64,000 bases of DNA. It comes from Arthrobacter globiformis (GTDB lineage: Bacteria > Actinomycetota > Actinomycetes > Actinomycetales > Micrococcaceae). The translations under genes and the position numbers were made by a program. Below, in pieces: positions 1-9,234 of this stretch. Location of the stretch: assembly GCF_030815865.1 (NCBI RefSeq), contig NZ_JAUSXI010000001.1, positions 5,022,001-5,086,000 on the forward strand. The letters run 5' to 3'. The notes beneath the pieces were generated by a model. That model searched no databases and was not told where the DNA came from. It saw only the letters and a program-made list of their open reading frames with translations. Position 1 is the stretch's first letter; each line of letters starts with the position of its first letter.

Positions 1-1309
<1,309 letters not shown>

Positions 1310-1311
<2 letters not shown>

Positions 1312-1337
1312 TTTACCCAGCACGGAATTTAAGTCAA
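1310..1337 (-). promoter_or_regulatory. dnaK promoter
   Basis: On the minus strand TTGACT and TAAAGT are separated by 16 bases and lie between the two HAIR operators, about 65 bases ahead of the dnaK start codon. This arrangement fits a vegetative promoter repressed by HspR and released on heat shock. Confidence 0.7.
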
Positions 1338-1343
1338 TCCAGA

Positions 1344-1364
1344 CTTGAGTCAGGTGCGCTCAAC
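1344..1364. promoter_or_regulatory. HAIR operator 2 (HspR site) of dnaK
   Basis: CTTGAGT-N7-GCTCAAC, a second HAIR copy 53 bases from the first and just upstream of the -35 element. Paired sites flanking a promoter suggest cooperative HspR binding. Confidence 0.85.
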
Positions 1365-1396
1365 TTTGCTCCAGCCCGAAGCCCTCTGGATGCAGG

Positions 1397-1440
1397 AAAC
1401 CCCCGGTACGCGGCGGAATTCCGCGGAGCACCGGGGGTTT
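1397..1440 (-). terminator. Intrinsic terminator after the GDYG-repeat gene
   Basis: AAACCCCCGGT pairs with ACCGGGGGTTT around an inner GCGG/CCGC stem. It lies 44 bases beyond the stop of the minus-strand gene at 1484. The ends are symmetrical, so it could also act on plus-strand transcripts. Confidence 0.7.
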
Positions 1441-1483
1441 GATGAGCTGAGGCAGCCTGATTTCGCCCAGCGTGAACGTGCGC

Positions 1484-1867
1484 CTAGCCCCCCGAGGAGG
1501 CGCCGCCGTCGTCCTCCTTCAGTTCTTCAGCGCCGCCTTCGGGGGCTGTTCCGGCAGCACCGTAGTCGCCCTCCGGGTACTCGCCCTCCTCATCCCCGGG
1601 CAGCTCCTGGCCGACGGCTCCGGCCCGGCCGTAGTCGCCTTTTGGATATTCGCCTTCGTCCCGCTCAACGGACGGCTCAACCACCCCTGCGTCGCCGTAA
1701 TCACCCACCGGATAGTCACCCTGGGGCTCGGTGGCTGCCTCATCCCCCGCCATTCCGGCATCGCCGTAGTCACCCTCAACGTACTGTCCGCTGTCCCCCT
1801 CGAGCGCCGGATTTTTGGAACCGGTGTGGGCCTTTCCTGCGGCGCCGGACTCACTGTTTTCGGTCAT
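1484..1867 (-). CDS. Small acidic protein with four GDYG repeats
   Basis: 127-residue acidic, glycine-rich protein without cysteine, tryptophan, signal peptide or membrane segment. It contains four copies of a unit with consensus G-[EQD]-Y-P-x-G-D-Y-G-x-A-G, ending near residues 38, 61, 83 and 106, a regular 22-23 residue period. The rest is Glu/Asp/Ser/Gly linker, so the chain is probably disordered. The gene looks real: the ATG follows AAGGAG at a spacing of 10, and a terminator hairpin follows the stop. I do not recognise a characterised family. Its position beside dnaK is suggestive of a stress role, but no function can be assigned from sequence. Confidence 0.75.
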   Translation of the reverse strand: MTENSESGAAGKAHTGSKNPALEGDSGQYVEGDYGDAGMAGDEAATEPQGDYPVGDYGDAGVVEPSVERDEGEYPKGDYGRAGAVGQELPGDEEGEYPEGDYGAAGTAPEGGAEELKEDDGGASSGG

Positions 1868-1874
1868 CGGTTGA

Positions 1875-2054
1875 TCACTCCTTCGAAAGGACTGGGCGCG
1901 CCTGGTCCGGGCGCAGTGGCAGTCTACTCAGCCGGCGCGGGCCGCAACAGGGGCCGGAGCAGCAACGCCCTCGCTGGAGACGGCCGCCCAGTTCATGGAC
2001 GCGATGATCGCGGCCACGGTCCAGGCCAGCCAAGAGGCCTCCGCCACGCCCTAG
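1875..2054 (+). pseudogene. Possible gene remnant (3' coding tail without a start)
   Basis: An open frame begins after a TGA at 1872 and ends at TAG 2052. Its codons end almost always in G or C, as in real genes here, and the tail reads SLETAAQFMDAMIAATVQAS, a plausible protein. The first ATG (1995) would leave only 19 residues and has no ribosome site. It may be the 3' scrap of a deleted gene; equally it may be chance in GC-rich spacer. Confidence 0.25.
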
Positions 2055-2107
2055 GCTGCGGGCTCCAGCCACCTACCCGAAATGCGGAGAAGGAGTAGCG
2101 TTTCCCT

Positions 2108-2920
2108 ATGAGCATGCAGCCGGAAGATGTCTACACTCACGGCCACCACGAGTCCGTGGTCCGGGCCCATGCCTCGCGAACAGCGGAAAATTCGGCCGCG
2201 TTCGTCATCCCGCACCTCACCCAGGGCGTATCAGCGCTCGACGTCGGGTGCGGGCCCGGCAGCATCACGTGTGACTTCGCGCTTCTGGTGGCGCCCGGGA
2301 CAGTGACAGGACTGGACCGCTCCCCCGACGTGATCACCCACGCCCGCGAGCTGGCAGCCGACCGCGGCGTGGAGAATGTGGAGTTCGTGGCGGGCAACAT
2401 CTACGACCTTGACTTCGAGGACGACACCTTCGATGTGGTCCACGCCCACCAGGTCCTGCAGCACCTGACCGATCCGGTGGAGGCGCTCCGGGAAATGCGG
2501 CGGGTGGCAAAGCCCGGCGGCATCGTGGCTGTCCGCGACGCGGATTTCCACGGCATGAGCTGGTATCCCGCCATTCCCGAGCTCGACGAGTGGATGGAGC
2601 TCTACCAGCGAATCGCGCGCCGGAACGGTGCCGAGCCCGATGCCGGCCGCCGGCTCGTCTCATGGGCCCAGGCCGCCGGCTTCACGGACGTTGCGCCCAC
2701 CAGCAGCAACTGGCTCTACGCCACCGGACAGCAGCGCCGCTGGCAGGCACGGGTGTGGGGCGAACGGGTACTGCATTCGGCATTCGCGGAGCAGGCCCTC
2801 GAGTACGGCTTCGCACAGGAGGCCGACCTCACGCGCATCTCAGCCGGATGGCACCGCTGGGGCTCCACCGACGACGGCTGGTTCCTCATTCCCAACGGAG
2901 AGATCATCGCCCGGGCCTAA
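2108..2920 (+). CDS. Class I SAM-dependent methyltransferase
   Basis: 270-residue soluble enzyme with a Rossmann methyltransferase fold. Motif I (ALDVGCGPGSIT, near residue 45) binds SAM; an acidic residue follows in GLDRSPD; VVHAHQVLQHL and the post-motif MRRVAKPGG complete the UbiE/Methyltransf_11 type core. The C-terminal half, rich in Trp and Arg, probably forms the substrate lid. AAGGAG lies 14 bases before the ATG. It stands alone between an acidic repeat protein and a LysE exporter and is followed by a terminator, so it is probably monocistronic. The substrate cannot be read from sequence; such enzymes methylate small molecules, quinones or lipids. Confidence 0.85.
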   Translation: MSMQPEDVYTHGHHESVVRAHASRTAENSAAFVIPHLTQGVSALDVGCGPGSITCDFALLVAPGTVTGLDRSPDVITHARELAADRGVENVEFVAGNIYDLDFEDDTFDVVHAHQVLQHLTDPVEALREMRRVAKPGGIVAVRDADFHGMSWYPAIPELDEWMELYQRIARRNGAEPDAGRRLVSWAQAAGFTDVAPTSSNWLYATGQQRRWQARVWGERVLHSAFAEQALEYGFAQEADLTRISAGWHRWGSTDDGWFLIPNGEIIARA

Positions 2921-2996
2921 GCAGCCCGGGCAAACGCGCCCTCGCCGCGCAAGGCGGGCACCGTCGTCGTCCTTGCACCAAGGCGTCATCCTTTAG

Positions 2997-3032
2997 CCAA
3001 TAGTGGCCATCCGCCCAAGCGGCCACTTTTGG
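2997..3032 (+). terminator. Intrinsic terminator after the methyltransferase gene
   Basis: GTGGCC and GGCCAC, extended by CCAA/TTGG at the outer ends, flank a 12-base loop, and a short T run follows the 3' arm. Confidence 0.6.
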
Positions 3033-3070
3033 TAAATCGCTGCGCGGCACAGCCCGCCCCGCAGACCGAC

Positions 3071-3082
3071 TAAACTTGATGG
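3071..3082 (+). promoter_or_regulatory. -10 element for a leaderless lysE-type mRNA
   Basis: TAAACT lies exactly six bases before the GTG start of the exporter gene, so transcription would begin at or next to the start codon. No ribosome site is present, which supports leaderless translation. Confidence 0.6.
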
Positions 3083-3706
3083 GTGCAATTCTCCCTTTGG
3101 CTGGCCCTCGCGGGCGCCGGCACCCTCATCAGCTTCACTCCGGGCGCAGGCGCCATCAACACCATGAGCAACTCGCTGACCGCCGGGTTCAAGCGCTCCA
3201 CCTGGGGCATCCTCGGGCAGCAGGCCGCCCTGATTCTGCACGTCATCGTTGTGGCCCTGGGCGTCGGCGTCCTGGTTGCCGGTTCCCCCGTGGCCTTCAA
3301 TGCCATCCGCTACGCCGGGGCCGCGTACCTTGTGTACCTCGGCATCAGGCAGTTCCTGCGGAAACCGGACCTGGACCAGGAGAAGGTCGCGGCACTCCGG
3401 AACGAGCCCGCCTGGTCCATGTTCCGCCGGGGCCTGTGGGTCAACCTGCTCAACCCCAAGGCCATCGTGTTCTTCCTGGCCTTCATGCCGCAGTTCATCC
3501 GGCCCGCCAGCCCCCTCCTGCCCCAGTACGCCGTGCTTGCGGCAACCGTGGTCCTCATTGACGTCCTCGTCATGTGGTTCTTCTTCGCAGCGGCGGCAAA
3601 ATCCTTCCAGCGCTTTACCCACAATGCCCACGGCCAAACCGTGCTCAACAGGATTTTCGGCATCCTGTTCGTCGCGGTGGGTGTGTTGCTGGCGCTCATC
3701 CATTAA
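3083..3706 (+). CDS. LysE/RhtB family amino-acid exporter
   Basis: 207-residue inner-membrane protein with the LysE fold: an N-terminal helix followed by the family signature FTPGAGAINTMSN, and about six hydrophobic segments ending near the C-terminus (FGILFVAVGVLLALI). Members export amino acids such as lysine, homoserine or threonine using the proton gradient. The length is standard. I chose the GTG at 3083, which keeps the whole first helix and lies six bases after a TAAACT -10 box. An ATG at 3076 is in another frame. The gene is apparently monocistronic, and the substrate is unknown. Confidence 0.9.
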   Translation: MQFSLWLALAGAGTLISFTPGAGAINTMSNSLTAGFKRSTWGILGQQAALILHVIVVALGVGVLVAGSPVAFNAIRYAGAAYLVYLGIRQFLRKPDLDQEKVAALRNEPAWSMFRRGLWVNLLNPKAIVFFLAFMPQFIRPASPLLPQYAVLAATVVLIDVLVMWFFFAAAAKSFQRFTHNAHGQTVLNRIFGILFVAVGVLLALIH

Positions 3707-3823
3707 GCCCCGCCCGGCTCCAGGGCCATTTTTGTGACAGTAAGACCGGCAAACTTTACGCGCCTTGTCGATAATAAGGTCACTTACTAGCCAAGTGGGG
3801 CTGGCATCCTCCATGCTTAGCCC

Positions 3824-4486
3824 ATGAACTCAACGACGAGCCCATACCGCGTCATCGCCGTCTGCACGGGCAACATCTGCCGTTCGCCCATGGCCGAGCT
3901 GATGCTGAGCGCCGCCTTCGCTGAAGCCGGGCTGGGCGACCTCGTGATCGTCGATTCCGCAGGCACCACGGCCTACGAGGCCGGACGCCCCATCGACCCG
4001 CGGGCGGCACGGAAACTCACCACCCACAACCTCTTGTCGGACCGGCATGTTGCACGGGAATGGCGCTCCGAATGGTACACCGAGCGGCACCTGATACTGG
4101 CGCTGGACGTGGACCACTACGGTTGGCTCCGGGCCTCCGCCCCCGATGACCAGACGCTGTCCCGGATCCGCATGCTCCGCAGCTTCGACCCCGCCCTGTC
4201 GGACGGCGATCCCCTGGAACAGGGCATCGAGGACCCCTGGTACGGCGGCCACGCGGACTTCGAGGCCGTGTGGGACCAGGTCCAGGCGGCCGTCCCGGGC
4301 ATCGTCCGCTACGTGCAGGACGCAATCGCGCAGGATGCGAACGCGAATGCCGGCAACGAGGCGGCCCCGGTCCGGATAGAAGAGCATCGGGCACGCAACG
4401 GCAAGCGTCACAGCCACCCGGCTGGCAGCAGCCCGCTTCACAACGTCCAGGTTCAGGACAGCCAGCAGGTACGCTCTATTTCATGA
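3824..4486 (+). CDS. Low-molecular-weight protein-tyrosine-phosphatase
   Basis: Cytoplasmic LMW-PTP that removes phosphate from protein tyrosine (or arginine). The CX5R loop is C14-T-G-N-I-C-R20 followed by S21, and the general-acid region is EDPWYGG near residue 136. At 220 residues it is about 50 longer than usual; the extra residues form a polar Ala/Arg/His-rich C-terminal tail of unknown role. The stop codon overlaps the start of the kinase-pabB gene (ATGA at 4483-4486), so the two are translationally coupled. CATGCT lies six bases before the ATG, a near-match to the leaderless pattern seen elsewhere in this window. Confidence 0.92.
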   Translation: MNSTTSPYRVIAVCTGNICRSPMAELMLSAAFAEAGLGDLVIVDSAGTTAYEAGRPIDPRAARKLTTHNLLSDRHVAREWRSEWYTERHLILALDVDHYGWLRASAPDDQTLSRIRMLRSFDPALSDGDPLEQGIEDPWYGGHADFEAVWDQVQAAVPGIVRYVQDAIAQDANANAGNEAAPVRIEEHRARNGKRHSHPAGSSPLHNVQVQDSQQVRSIS

Positions 4487-6558
4487 CCCCCGCACCTGTG
4501 ATCATCGCCATTGACGGGCGGTCGGGCGCAGGTAAAACCACATTGGCCATCGAGCTCGCGGCCACGCTGCGGAACCACCACAAGGTCTCGATGTTCCACC
4601 TGGAGGACATCTATCCCGGCTGGGACGGCCTGTCGGCCGGCATCGAACGCTACGTCACCACGGTGCTGGCGCCCCTGAGCCGCGGGGAAGCGGCCACGTG
4701 GGTCAGCTGGGACTGGAAAAACCATTGCGACGGTGACCCGCGGGTCACCCTTCCCGCCGAGATCGTGATCGTCGAGGGCGTTGGGGCCGCCGCGGCCGCG
4801 GCCAGGCCGCTTCTGGACGCCGTCATCTGGGCGGACTCCCCTGACGGCGAGCGCCGCACCCGCGCGCTGGCACGTGACGGCGAGACGTACGAGCCGTTCT
4901 GGGACCAGTGGGCCGGCCAGGAGGCGGAGCTCCTGGCCGCGGACGACATCCCACAGCATGCCCATGTCCGGGTCCTCAACCGCGCGGACGGCACCGCCCC
5001 CGCGGACGCCCTGCAGGCACTGACCTACCTCCCAGCACTCACCACGGCGTTGGTTCCCGAGCTCTCCTCGCGGCGCGGCCTGCGCCTGCTGTCCGAACGC
5101 ATCGAGGCCAGCCCCGATCCCGCCGTACTCTTCCGGGCGCTGTACGGCACGTCCGCCAATGCGGTCTGGCTGGACTCCTCCCTGCGTCCGGCCGGCGCGG
5201 ACGGTCCCGGCAGGGAAACTCATGCGGCGGAGCGAAGCCGCTTCAGTATTTTGGCGGACGACGGCGGCACCTTCGGCCAGTCGGTCCTGCACAGTTCCGG
5301 CGTCACCCGGGTTACTGCCGGGTGCGCCACGGCCAGCGTGTCCGGCCAGTTCTTCCGCTGGCTGGAGACGGTCTGGGGACGGAAGGCGGTGCGCTGCCCC
5401 GAGGATTACCCGTGCGAGTTTGCGCTGGGCTGGCTGGGCTACCTCGGCTATGAGCTGAAGCGTGAAACCGGCGGACGGGACGTCCGCTCGGACACACCTG
5501 ATGCGGGGCTGATCTTTGCCGGCCGGGGCGTGGTCCTGGACCACACGGACAACACGGTGTGGCTCCTTGCCCTCGACGCGCCGGACGCCACGGAGTGGCT
5601 TGCCCAAGCCCGTGATGCGGTGACCGCCGCACCGGAAGCCGGCGGCGGCAACGGCGTCGTACTTCCGGCGGCAACTGCCGCAATGCCAGCCGATGCCACT
5701 CCGCCGGCATTTGCCGGACGCGACAGTGAGGCGAGCTACAAGCGCAAGATCGCCGAAGCCCAGCACCAGATTGCCGAGGGTAACTCCTACGAGATCTGCC
5801 TCACCACCACCCTCTCTGCGGAGGCGCCGGCGCTCGAGCCGTGGGCGGCGTATCTTGCCCTGCGCCGGCGGAACCCGGCACCGTTCGCAAGCTACCTGCG
5901 GTTTGGCGGGCTCACGGTGGCCAGCACCTCGCCGGAGCGCTTCCTGCGAATAGCGTCCGACGGCGGCATGCGCGCCGAGCCGATCAAGGGCACCCGCCGC
6001 CGGGCTGCTGACCCGGACACCGACGCCGCCCTCCGCCACGATCTGGCCACGTCCCTCAAGGACCGGGCGGAGAACATCATGATCGTGGATCTGCTCCGGA
6101 ACGATCTCAGCCATTTTGCCGAGCCGGGCTCGGTCACCGTCAGCCGGCTGTGCGAGATCGAAAGCTACGCCACGGTGCACCAACTGGTGAGCACCATCGA
6201 CGCCGTTCTCCTGCCGGGATCGCCGCGGGCCGAGGCGGTGGCTGCCTGCTTCCCGGCCGGCTCGATGACCGGGGCGCCGAAAATCAGCACCATGGCCATT
6301 CTTGACCGGCTGGAGGAGGGACCGCGCGGCGTCTATTCCGGCGCGATCGGGTACTTCTCGCTGAACGGTGCCACCGATCTGGCCGTGGCCATCCGCACCC
6401 TGGTGGTGCAGGACGGCGGCCAAGGCGAAAACGTCCGGCTCAGTCTCGGTGTTGGCGGCGCCATCACCGCCGATTCCGTGCCGCAGGACGAGTACGAGGA
6501 GATCCGCACCAAGGCCTACGGCGTACTGTCCACCCTGGGTTCCACCTTCCCGGATTGA
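4483..6558 (+). CDS. pabB: P-loop kinase-like domain fused to aminodeoxychorismate synthase component I
   Basis: Fusion of about 691 residues. Residues 1-210 form a nucleoside/uridine-kinase-like P-loop domain (GRSGAGKTT at 12-20, then IVIVEGVGAAA). Residues 220-691 are a chorismate-binding enzyme: GNSYEICLTT, STSPERFLR, PIKGTRRR, VDLLRNDL, CFPAGSMTGAPK. The lysine of PIKGT (K502) is the PabB-type residue, where anthranilate synthase has alanine, so I assign 4-amino-4-deoxychorismate synthesis for folate. The ATG at 4483 overlaps the phosphatase stop; a longer in-frame upstream extension would run inside that gene and is rejected. No glutaminase (PabA) is in the window. pabC lies 1.6 kb downstream. 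What the kinase-like domain does is unknown. Confidence 0.9.
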   Translation: MTPAPVIIAIDGRSGAGKTTLAIELAATLRNHHKVSMFHLEDIYPGWDGLSAGIERYVTTVLAPLSRGEAATWVSWDWKNHCDGDPRVTLPAEIVIVEGVGAAAAAARPLLDAVIWADSPDGERRTRALARDGETYEPFWDQWAGQEAELLAADDIPQHAHVRVLNRADGTAPADALQALTYLPALTTALVPELSSRRGLRLLSERIEASPDPAVLFRALYGTSANAVWLDSSLRPAGADGPGRETHAAERSRFSILADDGGTFGQSVLHSSGVTRVTAGCATASVSGQFFRWLETVWGRKAVRCPEDYPCEFALGWLGYLGYELKRETGGRDVRSDTPDAGLIFAGRGVVLDHTDNTVWLLALDAPDATEWLAQARDAVTAAPEAGGGNGVVLPAATAAMPADATPPAFAGRDSEASYKRKIAEAQHQIAEGNSYEICLTTTLSAEAPALEPWAAYLALRRRNPAPFASYLRFGGLTVASTSPERFLRIASDGGMRAEPIKGTRRRAADPDTDAALRHDLATSLKDRAENIMIVDLLRNDLSHFAEPGSVTVSRLCEIESYATVHQLVSTIDAVLLPGSPRAEAVAACFPAGSMTGAPKISTMAILDRLEEGPRGVYSGAIGYFSLNGATDLAVAIRTLVVQDGGQGENVRLSLGVGGAITADSVPQDEYEEIRTKAYGVLSTLGSTFPD

Positions 6559-6564
6559 CCAGAC

Positions 6565-8040
6565 CTATTGGACGGTGGCCGTGAGGCGGGCGACGTTGTC
6601 CACGTACCTTGCCGCGAGAGGCCGGCGCATCCAGTCCCCGAGCCGGAGCTCGTGTGAGATGTCGCGATAGGTGTCCTCCACCGCGCGCATGCTGTTGACG
6701 GCGTCTGCACCCAGCAGCATCACCGAAACCTCCAGGTTGAGCGAGAAGGACCGCATGTCCATGTTGCTGGAGCCCAGGACCGCCACTTCGTCATCGATGG
6801 TGAAGTGCTTGGCATGGAGCACGAACGGCGCCTTGTAAAGGTAGATCCGCACGCCGGCCCGCAGCAAGGCCTCATAGTAGGACTGCTGGGCGTGGTGGAC
6901 CAGGAACTGGTCGCCCTTCTCGGAGACGAACAGTTCCACGTCCACCCCGCGCTGGGCCGCGGTGGTGATGGCGTAGAGCAGGGAATCGTCCGGCACGAAG
7001 TAGGGGCTGCAGACGGAAATCCGGTGCTGCGCCGAGTAGATCAGCGTGTTGAAGAGCCGGAGGTTGTTCTCGGTGGTGAAGCCGGGGCCGCTGGGAACCA
7101 CCTGGGCCGACACGCCGCCCGGCGAGGGCTCGGCAGTCAGCTGCAGCTGGTCCTCGAGTGACTCGTCGGTCTCGCTGAGCCAGTCGGTGGCAAAGACAAC
7201 ATTGAGCGTAGGAACGATCGGACCCCGCAGGCAGGCCATCAGCTCGATCCATTCCCGGCCGGCCTTGCGGTGCTTGGGGTTGTTGTAGGAGGGCTCGATC
7301 AGGTTCTGCGACCCCGTGAACGCGACTTCGCCGTCGATCACCATGATCTTGCGGTGGTTGCGCAGGTCCGGCCGGCGCCACTGGCCGTGGATGGGCAGCA
7401 GCGGCAGCATCCGTCGCCACTGGATGCGGCTCGCCTTGAGGCGTTTCAGCAGTTTGTTGTACCCCTTCACGCGCAGGGTTCCGATGTGGTCGAACAGCAC
7501 GCGGACCTGGACGCCGCGGTCCGCCGCCTCTTCGAGGGCCGTGAGGAGGTCGTCCGTGACATGGTCCGTGCTCATGATGTAGAACTCGGCGTTGACGAAG
7601 CGCTTGGCTTTCCGCACCGCCTCGGTCATGGCCCGGATGGAGTCCGGGTAGCCGGGTATCAGCTCCACATGGTTGCCGTCCACCAGCGGGATCGATCCGA
7701 GCCGGCGGTTGAGTTCGGCCGCGGACCGGACCCATTCGGGGCCGGAATACTCACTGGCGACGTCGGAAAGCACCGCGCTGCCGGCACGGACCCGCTCGTT
7801 GACCGCCTGCTGCTGCTCGGTGCGGCGGCGAGACAGCTTGAAGTTGCCGAAGAGCAGGAAGAGGATCAGTCCCAGTGCCGGCACGAAGAAGATGCCAAGC
7901 AGCCAGGCCATGGCGGTGGTGGGCCGCCGGTTGCCCGGGATAATGCCGACGGCCAGGACCCTGATGACAAGATCCACGCCGCTAAGCAGCAGGATCAGCC
8001 AGGCCGGCAGTGAGTCCGCCAGCGGAAACGGCCACAACAC
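6565..8040 (-). CDS. cls: Cardiolipin synthase (phospholipase D family)
   Basis: 491-residue membrane enzyme that condenses two phosphatidylglycerols (or a related pair) to cardiolipin and glycerol. Two N-terminal transmembrane segments (about residues 8-30 and 40-65) form the PLDc_N region. Two HKD motifs follow: NHRKIMVIDGEVAFTGSQN and LHAKHFTIDDEVAVLGSSN, each with the catalytic His and Lys. Length and order match bacterial Cls. The start is GTG at 8040, with GGGGGT upstream. It converges on the pabB gene, with six bases between the stops. Confidence 0.95.
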   Translation of the reverse strand: MLWPFPLADSLPAWLILLLSGVDLVIRVLAVGIIPGNRRPTTAMAWLLGIFFVPALGLILFLLFGNFKLSRRRTEQQQAVNERVRAGSAVLSDVASEYSGPEWVRSAAELNRRLGSIPLVDGNHVELIPGYPDSIRAMTEAVRKAKRFVNAEFYIMSTDHVTDDLLTALEEAADRGVQVRVLFDHIGTLRVKGYNKLLKRLKASRIQWRRMLPLLPIHGQWRRPDLRNHRKIMVIDGEVAFTGSQNLIEPSYNNPKHRKAGREWIELMACLRGPIVPTLNVVFATDWLSETDESLEDQLQLTAEPSPGGVSAQVVPSGPGFTTENNLRLFNTLIYSAQHRISVCSPYFVPDDSLLYAITTAAQRGVDVELFVSEKGDQFLVHHAQQSYYEALLRAGVRIYLYKAPFVLHAKHFTIDDEVAVLGSSNMDMRSFSLNLEVSVMLLGADAVNSMRAVEDTYRDISHELRLGDWMRRPLAARYVDNVARLTATVQ

Positions 8041-8121
8041 AGTTGAAACCCCCGTTATTTCTTACCATCGCAGCCATTCCGTATGGAGCGGTGAAGCCAG
8101 CCTATCGGGCACCGGCCGCAC

Positions 8122-8133
8122 TAAGCTTGAGGC
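8122..8133 (+). promoter_or_regulatory. -10 element for a leaderless pabC mRNA
   Basis: TAAGCT is followed by exactly six bases and then the pabC ATG. Confidence 0.55.
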
Positions 8134-9066
8134 ATGACGTCTCGTACCTCCCACACAGTGCTGGTTTTCCTGGATCCGGACTATGAGAACGGCCGGATTG
8201 CCGACCCCGAAAAGCCGCAGCTGATGGCCACGGATTTGGGCGCCACCCGCGGTGACGGGGTGTTTGAGTCCATGCTCGCCGTCGCCGGGCACACGCGGAA
8301 GATTCAGGCCCACCTGGACCGGCTGGCCCGCTCGGCGCAGGCACTGGACCTTGAGATTCCGGGGCCGGACGACTGGCGCCGTGCAGTCGGGACGGGCGTC
8401 GCGGCGTTCCGCTCCGACAACCCGGCACCCTCCCCGGAGCTGGACGAGGCCGTGGTCAAGCTTATTGTCACCCGCGGCGTCGAGGGCGCCGCCGCCCCCA
8501 CCTGCTGGGTTCAGGTCTCCCCCGTGGCCGTGGCCGGACGGCGCCAGCGCGAGACCGGCATCGACGTGATCCTCCTTGACCGCGGCTATGACAGCGACGC
8601 TGCCGAGCGCGCCCCGTGGCTGCTGCTCGGCGCCAAGACCCTGTCCTACGCGGTGAACATGGCCGCGCTGCGCCATGCCCACAAGCAAGGGGCGGATGAC
8701 GTCATCTTTACGTCCTCGGACGGCCGCGTACTGGAGGGCCCCACGTCCACCGTGCTGCTGGCGAACGTGGAGAAGAACGAGGCCGGAACAACAGTCAAGC
8801 GCCTCGTAACACCGCAGCTGGACAGCGGCATTCTCCCCGGAACGTCGCAGGGCGCCCTCTTCGCCGCCGCCAAGGCCGCCGGCTGGGAACTGGGCTACGG
8901 CCCGCTGAAGCCACAGGACCTGGCCGATGCCGACGCCGTCTGGCTGATTTCCAGCATCCGCCTCCTGGCCCCGGTCAATCACATCGACGGCCGCGAAATC
9001 GGCACGCCGGCACTCCGCAAGCAGCTGACAGCCGAGCTGAACGAACTGTTCGCCGGAATCGAGTAA
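8134..9066 (+). CDS. pabC: Aminodeoxychorismate lyase (class IV PLP enzyme)
   Basis: 310-residue PLP enzyme of the branched-chain-aminotransferase/ADC-lyase fold. It converts 4-amino-4-deoxychorismate to p-aminobenzoate and pyruvate for folate. Visible family marks are ATRGDGVFESM, the Schiff-base lysine K168 in LLLGAKTLSY, and SSDGRVLEGPTSTVLL followed by PGTSQGALF. A D-amino-acid transaminase role is possible for this fold, but the pabB-type gene just upstream favours ADC lyase. It is separated from pabB by the opposing cls gene and has its own promoter. Confidence 0.85.
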   Translation: MTSRTSHTVLVFLDPDYENGRIADPEKPQLMATDLGATRGDGVFESMLAVAGHTRKIQAHLDRLARSAQALDLEIPGPDDWRRAVGTGVAAFRSDNPAPSPELDEAVVKLIVTRGVEGAAAPTCWVQVSPVAVAGRRQRETGIDVILLDRGYDSDAAERAPWLLLGAKTLSYAVNMAALRHAHKQGADDVIFTSSDGRVLEGPTSTVLLANVEKNEAGTTVKRLVTPQLDSGILPGTSQGALFAAAKAAGWELGYGPLKPQDLADADAVWLISSIRLLAPVNHIDGREIGTPALRKQLTAELNELFAGIE

Positions 9067-9234
9067 CCCGGACGTCCCGCATAACGAAAAGGCACCGTTC
9101 GAAAAAATGTGGGACAAGCCGGTGCCCTGCGTTGTAGTCTTCTTCCACGGCCACTTGCCCACGCCCCGCGGCGGTGATGGCACATGGCTTGGTTCCGGGC
9201 TCAGCCGGAATGAGTACGTATAAAGGAATAGCCG

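Noticed and set aside
2993..3814. 273-codon minus-strand frame opposite the LysE gene
   Set aside because: Low-complexity Glu/Gly/His sequence, antisense to a clear membrane exporter with its own promoter.
4270..4482. Upstream in-frame extension of the kinase-PabB protein
   Set aside because: It lies inside the phosphatase gene in another frame; the ATG at 4483 overlaps that gene's stop and starts exactly before the P-loop strand.
4453..6423. 656-codon minus-strand frame
   Set aside because: Antisense of the kinase-PabB gene; composition is Arg/Gly/Val-rich shadow sequence without motifs.
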